Part shown: piece after piece, positions 1 to 8,961 of the stretch
How positions within the stretch are numbered: position 1 is the first letter of the stretch
Layout of the letters: each line of letters begins with the position of its first letter
Assembly: GCF_002573715.1 (NCBI RefSeq)
Contig: NZ_PDHM01000008.1
Location: 261,023 to 325,022, forward strand
Length of the DNA stretch: 64,000 nt
Source: Paenibacillus sp. EZ-K15
GTDB taxonomy: Bacteria > Bacillota > Bacilli > Paenibacillales > Paenibacillaceae
Direction: 5' to 3'
Notes under the pieces: generated by a model
Database searches by the model: none
What the model was told of the DNA's origin: nothing
The model's input: the letters and a program-made list of their open reading frames with translations, nothing else
Program-made: the position numbers and the translations under genes

Positions 1-664
1 TCAGGTCTATGCGGAGGGAGATCGGTTATACGTAGGGAAGAATGCAGCCGTTATGCTTCAGCAAGTCCATGTATGGCGGAGCAAGCTCCCATCCTATCCG
101 GAAGACGAAGAAATCTTAAGAAACCATGTAGCTGCAGCGCAGTTATGGATTGAAGCTCACGGCAAAGCTGGCGGGATGAAGCGATCGGCAGAGACCGGAA
201 ATCCTTTTGATCAGGAAATGGAGAGATTGCTGAGGGAGCGCTCCACGGGACTTCTTGAAGCGCTATCCAAAGGCGAAGTCAGTCTTGCATCTCATTATGC
301 AATTCAACTAATAGGCTTGGGCCCGGGTCTGACTCCGTCGGGCGACGATTTCTTGGTCGGATTGTTTGCCGTTATGAATCTAACGAATGGTCCGCTGTTC
401 AAGATCGGCCATGTGTGCGAACAAGTTGTGGCAGCATCGGCTGATAGGAGCAATCCGATTAGCTATATGGCTTTGAAGAAAGCCGCAAGTGGCCAGGTAA
501 GGGAATCCATTGGAGAGTTCATGCACCATATGATCCATGGCAGTAAGACTGAAGTTATAACTAGCTTATCCAGGATACTCGATATCGGTTCTACATCAGG
601 AACGGATATCGCGCTCGGGCTGGTGAATGGCTTGAAGCTTAGCATAGAAAGAAATGGGAGGTAA
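1..664 (+). CDS. allH: Oxamate carbamoyltransferase subunit AllH (DUF2877), 5' end missing
   Basis: The reading frame is open to the left window edge (an ATG at 53 is probably internal), so the N-terminus is missing. The family hallmark is visible: a glycine-rich LGPGLTPSGDDFLVG segment around nt 320-360. DUF2877 proteins (E. coli YlbF) have been identified as the AllH subunit of oxamate carbamoyltransferase, which converts oxalurate (carbamoyl-oxamate) and phosphate to oxamate and carbamoyl phosphate at the end of anaerobic allantoin breakdown. The next gene, allF, starts 3 nt after the stop, so the two are cotranscribed. The family call is solid; the biochemical role rests on the neighbours allF, allG and carbamate kinase. 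Confidence 0.85.
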   Translation, partial: QVYAEGDRLYVGKNAAVMLQQVHVWRSKLPSYPEDEEILRNHVAAAQLWIEAHGKAGGMKRSAETGNPFDQEMERLLRERSTGLLEALSKGEVSLASHYAIQLIGLGPGLTPSGDDFLVGLFAVMNLTNGPLFKIGHVCEQVVAASADRSNPISYMALKKAASGQVRESIGEFMHHMIHGSKTEVITSLSRILDIGSTSGTDIALGLVNGLKLSIERNGR

Positions 665-667
665 AGC

Positions 668-2212
668 ATGTCGACTAAAGTTGTGATTAAAAAGAATACG
701 TACTTTGATTCCGTCTCACTGATGTCACTGTCAACCAAAGCGAATCAATTAGATGGCGTGGATCAGGCATTTATCGCAATGGGAACGCAGATGAACAAGG
801 AAGTACTGGCCAATGTCGGTCTCATGACCCCGGAGCTGGAGGAAGCCAAGGGAAGCGATCTGATGATCGTCATTAAAGCGGTCTCTGAGGAGTTCGTAGA
901 AAGCGCTTACGAAGGCGTCGAAGCCCTATTTAACAGCAAGGGAAGCGAGGCAGGAAACAGTGAACTCACGTTCCCGACCATCGACTCGGCCGCGAGAAAT
1001 CTTCCTTCGGCCAAGCTGGCCGTCATTTCTGTAAACGGATTGTTCGCAGCCAGAGAAGCCAGAAAGGCACTGGAGAATGATCTCCACGTCATGCTGTTCA
1101 GCGATAACGTCAGCGTGGAAGAGGAGATCGAGCTCAAGAACATGGCGCATGAACGCGGTTTGCTCATGATGGGACCGGACTGCGGTACGGCTATCATCGG
1201 AGGCGTGGGGCTGTGCTTTGCCAATAAAGTGCGTCCAGGAAGCATCGGGATCGTAGGCGCATCCGGAACGGGAAGCCAGGAGGTCAGCGTTCGGGTGCAT
1301 GATTTTGGCGGCGGGATCTCCCAACTGATCGGCACGGGTGGACGCGATTTAAGCGAACGCGTTGGCGGCATTATGATGCTGGACGGCATGAGAGCGCTTA
1401 ATGAAGATGAAGCGACCAAGGTCATTGTCCTGATCTCGAAGCCGCCTGCCAAGAGCGTGGAGGGGAAGGTGCTCGCCGAGATCAAGAACATGAGCAAGCC
1501 TGTCGTGGTGTGCTTTATCGGCGGAACGGAAGAAGCGGTCGTGAAGGCCGGCGGACATTTTGCCAAAACGACCAAAGAAGCGGCGTTGAAAGCCGTTATC
1601 CTGTCGGGCGTCGACGAGAGCACCATTGATAAGCATCCGCTGAATCTGCCTCTCATCGAGGAGGTCAAGGCCAAGCTGAAGCCGGAGCAACAATATATCC
1701 GCGGGTTGTTCTGCGGCGGAACGCTGTGCGACGAAGCCATGTACCTGGCGATGGAGCAATACGAGGATGTGTACAGCAATATTCCGAAGGATCCGAAGTA
1801 CCGGCTGCAGGATGTTCACGTCAGTCAGGGCCACACGTTTATCGATTTCGGAGATGACGAGTTCACCAACGGCAAGCCTCATCCGATGATCGATCCTTCT
1901 TCCCGGATTGCCAGATTCAAGCAGGAAGCTAAAGATCCGTCGGTTGGCGTTATCGTGATGGACTTCGTTCTTGGATACGGAGCGCACGAGGATCCGGTCG
2001 GGGTCATGCTCCCGGCGATCGTGGAAGCCAAGCAGGCGGCTGAACAAGAAGGAAGACATCTGGAGATTATCGGCTATGTACTGGGAACGGATCTCGATAC
2101 ACCGTCTGTAGAAGAGCAGTTAAATAAACTGGTATCTGCGGGAGTTACTTATGCCAGCAGCAGTACGAATACAGGGCTTCTTGCCAGAGGCTTCGTCGAG
2201 AAAGGAGTATGA
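668..2212 (+). CDS. allF: FdrA-family protein, oxamate carbamoyltransferase subunit AllF
   Basis: A 514-residue FdrA-family protein related to succinyl-CoA synthetase. It has an N-terminal CoA-binding/Rossmann-like part with GIVGASGTGSQEVS around residues 195-210 and a ligase-type C-terminal half. It starts at ATG 668 behind GGGAGGTAA. FdrA and its partners have been assigned as the subunits of the enzyme that phosphorolyses oxalurate to oxamate plus carbamoyl phosphate. It lies between allH and allG with 3-nt and 1-nt gaps, so coupled translation of a complex is likely. Length is normal and no lesion is seen. Confidence 0.88.
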   Translation: MSTKVVIKKNTYFDSVSLMSLSTKANQLDGVDQAFIAMGTQMNKEVLANVGLMTPELEEAKGSDLMIVIKAVSEEFVESAYEGVEALFNSKGSEAGNSELTFPTIDSAARNLPSAKLAVISVNGLFAAREARKALENDLHVMLFSDNVSVEEEIELKNMAHERGLLMMGPDCGTAIIGGVGLCFANKVRPGSIGIVGASGTGSQEVSVRVHDFGGGISQLIGTGGRDLSERVGGIMMLDGMRALNEDEATKVIVLISKPPAKSVEGKVLAEIKNMSKPVVVCFIGGTEEAVVKAGGHFAKTTKEAALKAVILSGVDESTIDKHPLNLPLIEEVKAKLKPEQQYIRGLFCGGTLCDEAMYLAMEQYEDVYSNIPKDPKYRLQDVHVSQGHTFIDFGDDEFTNGKPHPMIDPSSRIARFKQEAKDPSVGVIVMDFVLGYGAHEDPVGVMLPAIVEAKQAAEQEGRHLEIIGYVLGTDLDTPSVEEQLNKLVSAGVTYASSSTNTGLLARGFVEKGV

Positions 2213-2213
2213 C

Positions 2214-3644
2214 ATGAGTAGAATCAACGAGCTATTTAACAGCGAGCTTCACGTAATCAATGTGGGTCTGGAAATGTTTAAAGACGATATTTTGAAGCAA
2301 AAAGGGAAGGTCTCCCACCTGGAGTGGAAACCGCCGGGCGGTGGCAAGCCTGAAGTGATCGCACTGCTTGACAAGCTGGATCAGCCGGAAATTCAGGAGA
2401 AAATCGAAGCGGCGAACAAGTTGGCCGTGGAGCGGATCATCAACTCCCAGCCGGTATTGATCGGTTTCGATCAGGCGATCAATGTCGTGCCGGGCATGAC
2501 CAAGAAGACGATCCTGCACGCAGGTCCGCCTATTACGTGGGAGCGAATGAGCGGTCCGATGAAGGGCGCGGTCACGGGCGCACTGGTCTTCGAAGGCTTG
2601 GCCAGCAATCTGGATGAAGCGGCGGAACTTGCGGCATCGGGTGAAATCACGTTCTCGCCATGCCATGAGCATAACTGCGTAGGCTCGATGGCGGGGGTAA
2701 CCTCAGCCTCCATGTTCATGCACATCGTGGAGAACCGGACATACGGCAATATCGCGTATACGAACCTGAGCGAGCAGTTATCCAAAATACTGCGGATGGG
2801 TGCCAACGACGAAACGGTCATCGCCCGACTGAACTGGATGAGGGACGTGCTTGGCCCGATGCTCCGGGATGCGATGAAGTTCTCTGAGAATGGCGTTGAC
2901 CTTCGTCTGATGCTGTCGCAGGCGCTTCATATGGGAGATGAATGCCATAACCGCAACAATGCCGGCACGACGCTGTTAATCCAAGCGTTAACGCCGCTGA
3001 TTCTGCGGACCGACTTCCCTACGGAGCAGCAAATCGAGGTTTTTGATTTTGTGGCAAGCAGCGATTACTTCTCCGGCCCGACCTGGATGGCGCTCTGTAA
3101 ATGCGCGCTGGATGCGGCGCATGGGATTGAATACAGCACCATCGTGACCACCATGGCCCGCAACGGCGTCGAATTCGGCATTCGCGTCAGCGGCATGCCA
3201 GGCAACACCTGGTTCACCGGACCGGCGCAAAAGGTGGTTGGACCCATGTTCGCAGGGTATAAGCCGGAGGATTCGGGCCTTGATATCGGCGATAGCGCGA
3301 TTACGGAAACCTACGGAATCGGCGGATTTGCGATGGCAACCGCTCCGGCGATTGTGGCGCTTGTCGGCGGAACCGTGGATGAAGCCATGAATTATTCGGT
3401 CAAGATGAAGGAGATTACGACCACGGAAAATCCGAACGTTACCATTCCTTTATTGAACTTTAGCGGCATTCCAACGGGCATAGATATTCGTAAAGTGGCC
3501 CAAACCGGCATCATGCCGGTGATCAACACGGCCATCGCGCATAAAGACCCGGGAATCGGAATGATTGGAGCGGGTATCACGCATCCTCCGGTGGATTGTT
3601 TTGAACAGGCGTTACTAGCTCTTAGCCAGCGCATTCAGTCATAG
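2214..3644 (+). CDS. allG: YlbE-family (DUF1116) protein, oxamate carbamoyltransferase subunit AllG
   Basis: A 476-residue DUF1116 protein, the family of E. coli YlbE. I choose ATG 2214, which begins MSRINELFNSEL, because AAAGGAG lies at 2201-2207; an upstream in-frame ATG at 2151 lies inside allF. Recognisable stretches are PPGGGKPEVI near the start, the SPCHEHNCVGSMAGV segment and ETYGIGGFAMATAPAIVALVGG. In the three-subunit enzyme it should act with AllF and AllH. It is the last of the tightly packed trio and is followed by a hairpin and a repeat element before the permease gene. Confidence 0.88.
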   Translation: MSRINELFNSELHVINVGLEMFKDDILKQKGKVSHLEWKPPGGGKPEVIALLDKLDQPEIQEKIEAANKLAVERIINSQPVLIGFDQAINVVPGMTKKTILHAGPPITWERMSGPMKGAVTGALVFEGLASNLDEAAELAASGEITFSPCHEHNCVGSMAGVTSASMFMHIVENRTYGNIAYTNLSEQLSKILRMGANDETVIARLNWMRDVLGPMLRDAMKFSENGVDLRLMLSQALHMGDECHNRNNAGTTLLIQALTPLILRTDFPTEQQIEVFDFVASSDYFSGPTWMALCKCALDAAHGIEYSTIVTTMARNGVEFGIRVSGMPGNTWFTGPAQKVVGPMFAGYKPEDSGLDIGDSAITETYGIGGFAMATAPAIVALVGGTVDEAMNYSVKMKEITTTENPNVTIPLLNFSGIPTGIDIRKVAQTGIMPVINTAIAHKDPGIGMIGAGITHPPVDCFEQALLALSQRIQS

Positions 3645-3652
3645 AACGGTGC

Positions 3653-3682
3653 CCCTTCAGGCATGCGCTAATGCCTGAAGGG
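3653..3682 (+). terminator. Hairpin after allG, without a T-run
   Basis: Perfect 12-bp arms (CCCTTCAGGCAT and its complement) enclose a 6-nt loop 9 nt after the allG stop. No T-tract follows, so this is either a weak terminator or a 3'-end stabilising/processing hairpin separating the enzyme genes from the permease gene. Confidence 0.5.
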
Positions 3683-3701
3683 TACCTGATGCTAGTTCTA
3701 T

Positions 3702-3890
3702 AAGAGGTTGTTCAAAAAGTCCGCTTTTGATCACGAGGCAAATCGGGAAGTTGGTTCGGCATCGAATCTTGAATTCAGCCGGTCCTTCCGGTGCTCACGT
3801 ACCCAAAACGTACGCTCCGCTCCTGACGTCCCTAGCTTTATCCAATCTTCTCGGTGCTGAAAACCGACCTTTTTGAACACGCACTATAAG
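3702..3890. repeat. MITE-like palindromic repeat element, about 190 bp
   Basis: The ends are inverted: TGTTCAAAAAG near 3709-3719 is matched by CTTTTTGAACA at 3869-3879. The copies of CTATAAG at about 3698-3704 and 3884-3890 form a 7-bp direct repeat that could be a target duplication. The interior has a small CGTAC...GTACG dyad and no convincing ORF. It sits between allG and the permease gene. I recall closely similar intergenic sequences from Paenibacillus genomes, but no second copy lies in this window and I could not search for one. Confidence 0.65.
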
Positions 3891-3915
3891 TGTAATGATC
3901 TAAGGAGGCATTTAT

Positions 3916-5457
3916 ATGGATCAGGTACTCATGAAAATGTTATGGAAAAAAGGAGATTGGGCTGCGTTTTTCGGCTTGCTTGCCAATAATCTAACCAATC
4001 TGCTGACCATGATTTCACTTTTGATTTTTGTTGTAGGTTTTCCGGAAGATATGGTCTACGGAAGAGTAGTCCCTGCCTTCGGATTCGCTATTTTTATCGC
4101 AAGCATGGCTTACGGTTGGTTTGGATATAGTCTGGCAAAGAAAACGGGCCGCAGCGACATTACCGCGCTGCCGTCAGGTCCGAGCGCCCCATCGATATTT
4201 ACCGTTACTTTTCTGGTGCTGATTCCCGTATTCAGACAGACCAATGATGCGACATTTGCGCTCCAGATCGGTCTGGTATGGTGCTTCTTCGAAGCCATGA
4301 TCCTGGTTGTAGGTTCCTTCTTGGGCGATTTGCTCAGAAAAGTAATTCCAAGGACCGTTCTCTTGTCCTGTTTGTCCGGCCTTGGATTGCTGCTGCTTGC
4401 CATGAACCCGATGCTGCAATCATTCGAAACACCGATTGTCGCTTTTATCGTACTGGTCATCATCTTTATCAACTGGTTTGGTAAATCTCCAATATTCAAA
4501 AAAATCCCGACCGGTTTTCTGCTGCTCATTGCCGGTACCGTTCTGGCTTGGGTATTCGGATTGCAAAATCCAGAGGCGATTACGACGGCGTTGTCTACAC
4601 TGGGCTTTAATCCGCCTGAAGTTCACATTACAAGCCTGTTTCAAGGAATACCTCATGCGCTGCCGTACCTGGCATCGGCCATTCCTTTGGGGCTCGCCAA
4701 CTATATTTTTGACTTAGAAAATATCGAGAGCGCGCATGCTGCGGGAGATCCTTATAATACCCGGAACGTCATGCTGACGAACGGTGTGGCTTCCAGTATC
4801 GGTGCCTTCACAGGCAACCCGTTCCCGGTTACCGTGTACATCGGGCACGCCGGCTGGAAATCCATCGGCGCGGGCCTTGGGTATACGATTGCATCCGGCT
4901 TTGCCATGTTAATCATCTCGCTCTTTGGAATTGGAGCGCTGCTCCTGTCCATCATTCCGGTTGTCGCGATTGTACCGATCCTGGTCTATGTGGGCGTGGT
5001 CACGGCCAATCAGGTTGTAAGGGAGACACCTAAGAATGAAGTGCCCGTTATCTTCATCACCTTATTCCCTTGGATCGCCAACTGGGCTTTAACGCTTGCC
5101 AATAACATCTTTAATGCCGCTGAGACGACGGCTTCCAAGGTTGGCATCGATTTGTTGTTAAGCAAAGGCGTTTATTATAACGGACTGAATCATCTGGGGA
5201 ACGGCGCACCGCTCAGCAGTTTGATCTGGGGATCAATTGCTATCTTCGCCATCTTGAATAAGCCGCTGCGGGCTGCCGTGTTCGCGGTCATCGCAGCCGT
5301 CCTATCCCTATTCGGCATTATCCATGCGCCTACGGTGGGATTTGCCCAAGATGCATTGATGCCGTTCGTATACGCATACCTGATGGTTGCGGCACTGTTT
5401 GTATATAAGCATTTTTCCGATCTACGCGATCCGGCAAACCAATTGAAGTCAGAGTAA
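3916..5457 (+). CDS. NCS2/AzgA-like purine-type permease
   Basis: A 513-residue, highly hydrophobic protein with about 12 to 14 membrane segments, starting at ATG 3916 behind AAGGAGG. Segments such as TALPSGPSAPSIF in the first third and the charged DLENIESAHAAGDPY loop near residue 270 fit the nucleobase/xanthine-uracil permease superfamily, though it is divergent. Context suggests uptake of allantoin, another ureide or a purine for the all operon, comparable to the permease genes in E. coli allantoin clusters. The substrate cannot be told from sequence. Confidence 0.75.
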   Translation: MDQVLMKMLWKKGDWAAFFGLLANNLTNLLTMISLLIFVVGFPEDMVYGRVVPAFGFAIFIASMAYGWFGYSLAKKTGRSDITALPSGPSAPSIFTVTFLVLIPVFRQTNDATFALQIGLVWCFFEAMILVVGSFLGDLLRKVIPRTVLLSCLSGLGLLLLAMNPMLQSFETPIVAFIVLVIIFINWFGKSPIFKKIPTGFLLLIAGTVLAWVFGLQNPEAITTALSTLGFNPPEVHITSLFQGIPHALPYLASAIPLGLANYIFDLENIESAHAAGDPYNTRNVMLTNGVASSIGAFTGNPFPVTVYIGHAGWKSIGAGLGYTIASGFAMLIISLFGIGALLLSIIPVVAIVPILVYVGVVTANQVVRETPKNEVPVIFITLFPWIANWALTLANNIFNAAETTASKVGIDLLLSKGVYYNGLNHLGNGAPLSSLIWGSIAIFAILNKPLRAAVFAVIAAVLSLFGIIHAPTVGFAQDALMPFVYAYLMVAALFVYKHFSDLRDPANQLKSE

Positions 5458-5530
5458 TGCCGGAATGCGCAGGTCTGAATATGTAGTCCGAAGTACAAGG
5501 GTTGAAAACATAAAATGAGGAGGTCACTCG

Positions 5531-6898
5531 ATGAATGCTGAAGCGATGAATGACGAACTCATTCTGGCATGCGACCGAGGAGACTTGGCTGCGGTAGAGC
5601 GGTTATTGGAGCGTGGTGCCGATGTTCATCACAAGGACAGCCAGGGCCGGACGGCGCTAATGGCTGCAACACAGAAAAATCAGATCTCCCTTGCCAAAAG
5701 GTTAATCGAAGCCGGTAGCGACGTGAATGCAAGAGATATCACCATGTTAACCCCATATCTATGTGGAGGAGCTAACGGTTTTCATGAAATCCTGCGTCTG
5801 ACTATCCAAGCAGGAGCGGATATCACCAGCGTAAACCGGTTTGGGGGAACAACGCTGCTGCCGTCAAGCGAAAAGGGATATGTAAGAACCGTTCAGATTT
5901 GCCTGGAAGCAGGCGTTGCCGTTAATCATGTGAATCATCTGGGATGGTCCGCGCTGCTGGAGGCGGTCATTCTTGGAAACGGGGGCCGGCTGTACTCCGA
6001 TATCATTCAGCTTCTGGTTGAAGCAGGGGCCGACGTGCATTTGAAGGATCGTGACGGAAAGTCCTCTCTCCAGCATGCCGTGGAGATGAAGCAGCATAAG
6101 GTAATCCAGATTCTCAACAAACAAAGTATAAGCGTCCCGGATAGCATCCAACGAGTGAAAGAGCTGGCTAAGGCAGAGAAGTACGAGGAAGCTCTCTCGA
6201 TCATAGACAACGCGCTGGGGGAAGAGGGTAATCCTGCCGACCTCTATTACTACAAAGGTTATTGTTCCGGAGAATTAGGACATTATGACGAGGCTCTGGT
6301 TGCTTACAATCAAGCGCTGTCGCTTGATCCCGGCGATCTCGACTTTTATTTCTATACCGCCAATGCTTATCGGATGATGAAACGTCCGGAAGAAGCCATT
6401 GCCGAATATGACAAAGCGATTGAGCGGAAGCCGGAGGAGACGTTCTACCGCTATCATAAATCCAATTATTTAAGGGAATTGGGCAGGCACGAGGAAGCCG
6501 TCATCGTGATGGATCAGCTGTTAGCGCAGCAACCTTGGCGTTATGATTTTTCCTTTCACAAGGCGAACAGCCTGAGATCGCTCGGTAAGCACCAAGAGGC
6601 TGCCGATGCGATAGACAATGCAATCACGCATGATCGCACCAATGGGTTATATCATTACCATAAGGGCCAATCCTTAAATTTGCTTGGTAACTATGCGGCA
6701 GCGATCGAGGAGATGGATCAGGCCATGCAATGCGGCCCCGATCATGCGGATTATTACTGCGAGAAAGCCAGCAGCCTGTTAGCGCTTAATCAGCCGGATC
6801 AGGCCATGACGTGGATTGAACAAGCACAGGCTATTCATCCGGACCATAGTAGAGCCAAAAGTTTGAAAGAAACCATAACAGCTGCTGCAAAACGATAA
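5531..6898 (+). CDS. Ankyrin-repeat plus TPR protein
   Basis: A 455-residue soluble protein. Residues 1-200 contain about six ankyrin repeats (for example LLERGADVHHKDSQGRTALM), and residues 205-450 contain about seven tetratricopeptide repeats (for example YNQALSLDPGDLDFYFYTAN). It has no signal peptide or membrane segment and no catalytic motif. ATG 5531 follows GAGGAGGTC. Both repeat types are protein-binding scaffolds. It lies in the oxamate operon between the permease and carbamate kinase genes, so it may scaffold or regulate the pathway, but that is inference from position. Confidence 0.85.
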   Translation: MNAEAMNDELILACDRGDLAAVERLLERGADVHHKDSQGRTALMAATQKNQISLAKRLIEAGSDVNARDITMLTPYLCGGANGFHEILRLTIQAGADITSVNRFGGTTLLPSSEKGYVRTVQICLEAGVAVNHVNHLGWSALLEAVILGNGGRLYSDIIQLLVEAGADVHLKDRDGKSSLQHAVEMKQHKVIQILNKQSISVPDSIQRVKELAKAEKYEEALSIIDNALGEEGNPADLYYYKGYCSGELGHYDEALVAYNQALSLDPGDLDFYFYTANAYRMMKRPEEAIAEYDKAIERKPEETFYRYHKSNYLRELGRHEEAVIVMDQLLAQQPWRYDFSFHKANSLRSLGKHQEAADAIDNAITHDRTNGLYHYHKGQSLNLLGNYAAAIEEMDQAMQCGPDHADYYCEKASSLLALNQPDQAMTWIEQAQAIHPDHSRAKSLKETITAAAKR

Positions 6899-7057
6899 TT
6901 CCATTCGAATGTAAACACATCTTTACGGAACAACTACGGTCTCTGGCGTGCCAGGAAAGATGGAATTCTTGGACTCGTTATTTACGGCGCGCCTTACGGC
7001 TCGTTTATAGAGGATCACTCAGCCAGAATTATCGGCTGATCGACCAGGAGGTTAGTC

Positions 7058-8008
7058 ATGGATAAATTTGTAGTTGTAGCCATTGGCGGTAATTCGTTAG
7101 TCAAGGATAATGGCCGCGAGTCGATTAAGGATCAATACGAGGCAGTATGTGAAATTGCAGCCAACATTGCAGACATGGTGCAAGCAGGCGTCAACGTGGT
7201 CGTTACTCACGGTAACGGGCCGCAGGTTGGATTCGAGCTGAGAAGGAGCGAGGTTGCTTCAGAGGTCATCGGCATGAATGCCGTTCCGCTCGTGAATTGC
7301 GTGGCGGACACGCAGGGCGGCATCGGTTACCAAATTCAACAGGCGTTAACGAATGAGTTTATCCACCGCAACATAACGAAAAAGGTAGCGACCATCATCA
7401 CACAGGTTGAGGTCAGCGAAGCCGACCATAATTTCCGAGATCCTTCCAAACCGGTCGGCTCCTTCTTCTCCCAGGAGCAAGCCGAGGAATTGAAGCGCGA
7501 GCATCCCGAGTGGGTGATGATTGAGGATTCGGGCCGCGGATATCGAAGGGTTGTTCCTTCACCTGCTCCCATTGATATTGTCGAGAAGGAGGCCATCCGT
7601 TCGCTGATCGAGTCCGGCTGTATCGTGATTGCCGTCGGCGGAGGAGGTATTCCTGTTATCAAGACGAAGGACCATACCTATGAAGGCATCGATGCGGTGA
7701 TCGATAAGGACTTTGCCACAAGTTTATTGGCAGAGCAGGTAGATGCCGAAACGCTGATTATTACAACGGGCGTGCCCCAAGTATTCGTGAATTTCGGTAC
7801 CCCGGATCAGAAGGCACTGGAAGAGGTCACCGTTGAAGAGATTAAACAGTATATGAAAGAGGGGCATTTTCCGAAAGGCAGCATGCTTCCTAAAATTGAG
7901 GCGAGTCTTAATTTTCTAAAGAAACCCGGACGCAGAGTCATCATTACGAATCCGGAAAGCTTAAGCGATGCCATCAAGAAACAGGCTGGAACGCATATTG
8001 TGAGCTAA
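7058..8008 (+). CDS. allK: Carbamate kinase
   Basis: A 316-residue carbamate kinase of the ArcC/AllK family and normal length. Seen are the N-terminal VVVAIGGNSLV, the THGNGPQVG phosphate-binding loop, the family segment SPAPIDIVEKEAIRSLI, and VIAVGGGGIPV. It makes ATP from carbamoyl phosphate and ADP, releasing CO2 and ammonia. Here it is expected to take the carbamoyl phosphate made by AllFGH, which is why I use allK rather than arcC; no arginine deiminase genes are in the window. ATG 7058 follows CAGGAGG. A strong terminator follows the gene. Confidence 0.92.
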   Translation: MDKFVVVAIGGNSLVKDNGRESIKDQYEAVCEIAANIADMVQAGVNVVVTHGNGPQVGFELRRSEVASEVIGMNAVPLVNCVADTQGGIGYQIQQALTNEFIHRNITKKVATIITQVEVSEADHNFRDPSKPVGSFFSQEQAEELKREHPEWVMIEDSGRGYRRVVPSPAPIDIVEKEAIRSLIESGCIVIAVGGGGIPVIKTKDHTYEGIDAVIDKDFATSLLAEQVDAETLIITTGVPQVFVNFGTPDQKALEEVTVEEIKQYMKEGHFPKGSMLPKIEASLNFLKKPGRRVIITNPESLSDAIKKQAGTHIVS

Positions 8009-8067
8009 CGCTCAAGCTGTTGGCAAGTGAAACGCCAGAACCGCTATATTTACTTTTTTGAACATGG

Positions 8068-8118
8068 CCCGAGAGAGGGATACTTTGAAAAAAGTGCCTC
8101 TCTCGGGTTCTTTGCGAT
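8068..8118 (+). terminator. Rho-independent terminator of the oxamate operon
   Basis: An 11-bp stem (CCCGAGAGAGG with CCTCTCTCGGG) extended inside by ACTTT/AAAGT around a GAAA tetraloop. It is followed by a T-rich stretch and lies about 60 nt after the carbamate kinase stop. Confidence 0.8.
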
Positions 8119-8127
8119 TTTAGGAAT

Positions 8128-8319
8128 GGGATTAATCAAGGAGAACATATAATTTCTTTCTTTGGACAAGATGGTATAAAATATTTGAGACTAGATGTTT
8201 TCACTTCCCAATCTAGAAATCATACTCGGTGGCATTTTCATACAAAAGATAATTGGCCTGACCATAAAGGTAATGTTGATTTATACCATAATTCACTTCC
8301 AAAATGGGGTTCAGAGTAA
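8128..8319 (+). pseudogene. C-terminal remnant of a probable polymorphic toxin
   Basis: The frame ending at TAA 8317-8319 reads through about 60 residues with no sensible start. It includes GQDGIKYLRLDVFTS, then HTRWHFHTKDNW, and ends HNSLPKWGSE. The His/Trp-rich tail and its position directly before an AT-rich gene whose ATG overlaps the stop resemble the last domain of a secreted nuclease-type toxin followed by its immunity gene. It starts within about 20 nt of the carbamate kinase terminator, so the rest of the toxin gene is missing. The exact toxin family is not recognised. Confidence 0.45.
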
Positions 8320-8867
8320 AATTGGATAAACGACGATTTTTATTAACGTTTGGTCGTAATTTAGACCACAGTAATATCGACTACTTGGTAAAGAGCCGAT
8401 TATCAAAGTATAAGGGCGGGATCCAAGAGGATTATTTTAACCCCATTCTACAAAAGGGGGCCGAAGTGATTTTGAACTACCAGATCATCGATACGAACTT
8501 TGATCGAATATCATCTAAGTATTATTTGGATGATTATCATATTACGGAAGCTCAGAAGAACGGTTTTTTACTTTCTTTAAAAAAGCTAAAAGGGACTCAT
8601 GTCTGGTGCGATCCGCGAATTCAAGGTCATGCCTTTTGTGTAGTTGATGGTATCGAGTACAATTTTTATGTTTATCGATCACTTGAAGGACAAGATTACC
8701 GCTTTCCTCAATATTATTCTGCTGACAGTAATGCTGATCCTATTGTGCATAGTCAGTTGCATAAAATGCCTGAGGTAGAACAATATTTACAGTTTCCTTC
8801 CGATTTGAGTACAGAGGTAAAAGATGAAATAACGATCAAATGGATACAGAAATTGATTAAAATGTAG
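8304..8867 (+). CDS. Putative orphan immunity protein, unrecognised family
   Basis: A 187-residue soluble protein without signal peptide or membrane segments and rich in Tyr, Asp and Lys. I do not recognise the family. The ATG at 8304 overlaps the stop of the toxin-like remnant by 16 nt; an in-frame TTG at 8322 is an alternative start. Neither start has a good ribosome binding site, which suggests translation coupled to the lost upstream gene. The codon use is visibly AT-rich compared with the flanking operons, suggesting acquisition. The role as immunity protein is inferred only from the gene order, and a terminator follows. Confidence 0.45.
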   Translation: MGFRVKLDKRRFLLTFGRNLDHSNIDYLVKSRLSKYKGGIQEDYFNPILQKGAEVILNYQIIDTNFDRISSKYYLDDYHITEAQKNGFLLSLKKLKGTHVWCDPRIQGHAFCVVDGIEYNFYVYRSLEGQDYRFPQYYSADSNADPIVHSQLHKMPEVEQYLQFPSDLSTEVKDEITIKWIQKLIKM

Positions 8868-8884
8868 TAAGTAATTTGAAAAGT

Positions 8885-8923
8885 AAGACCCTGCACATTA
8901 TATAGTGCAGGGTCTTTTATTTT
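8885..8923 (+). terminator. Rho-independent terminator
   Basis: A 12-bp perfect stem (AAGACCCTGCAC with its complement), an 8-nt AT loop and TTTTATTTTT. It closes the putative immunity gene. Confidence 0.9.
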
Positions 8924-8961
8924 TGGGATTATGGGAATTTTATAATTCTCATATGAATTAA

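Noticed and set aside
907..1779. Long antisense frame over allF (290 codons)
   Set aside because: It lies wholly within a clear gene, has no ribosome binding site and no recognisable domain; such frames are common opposite GC-rich coding sequence.
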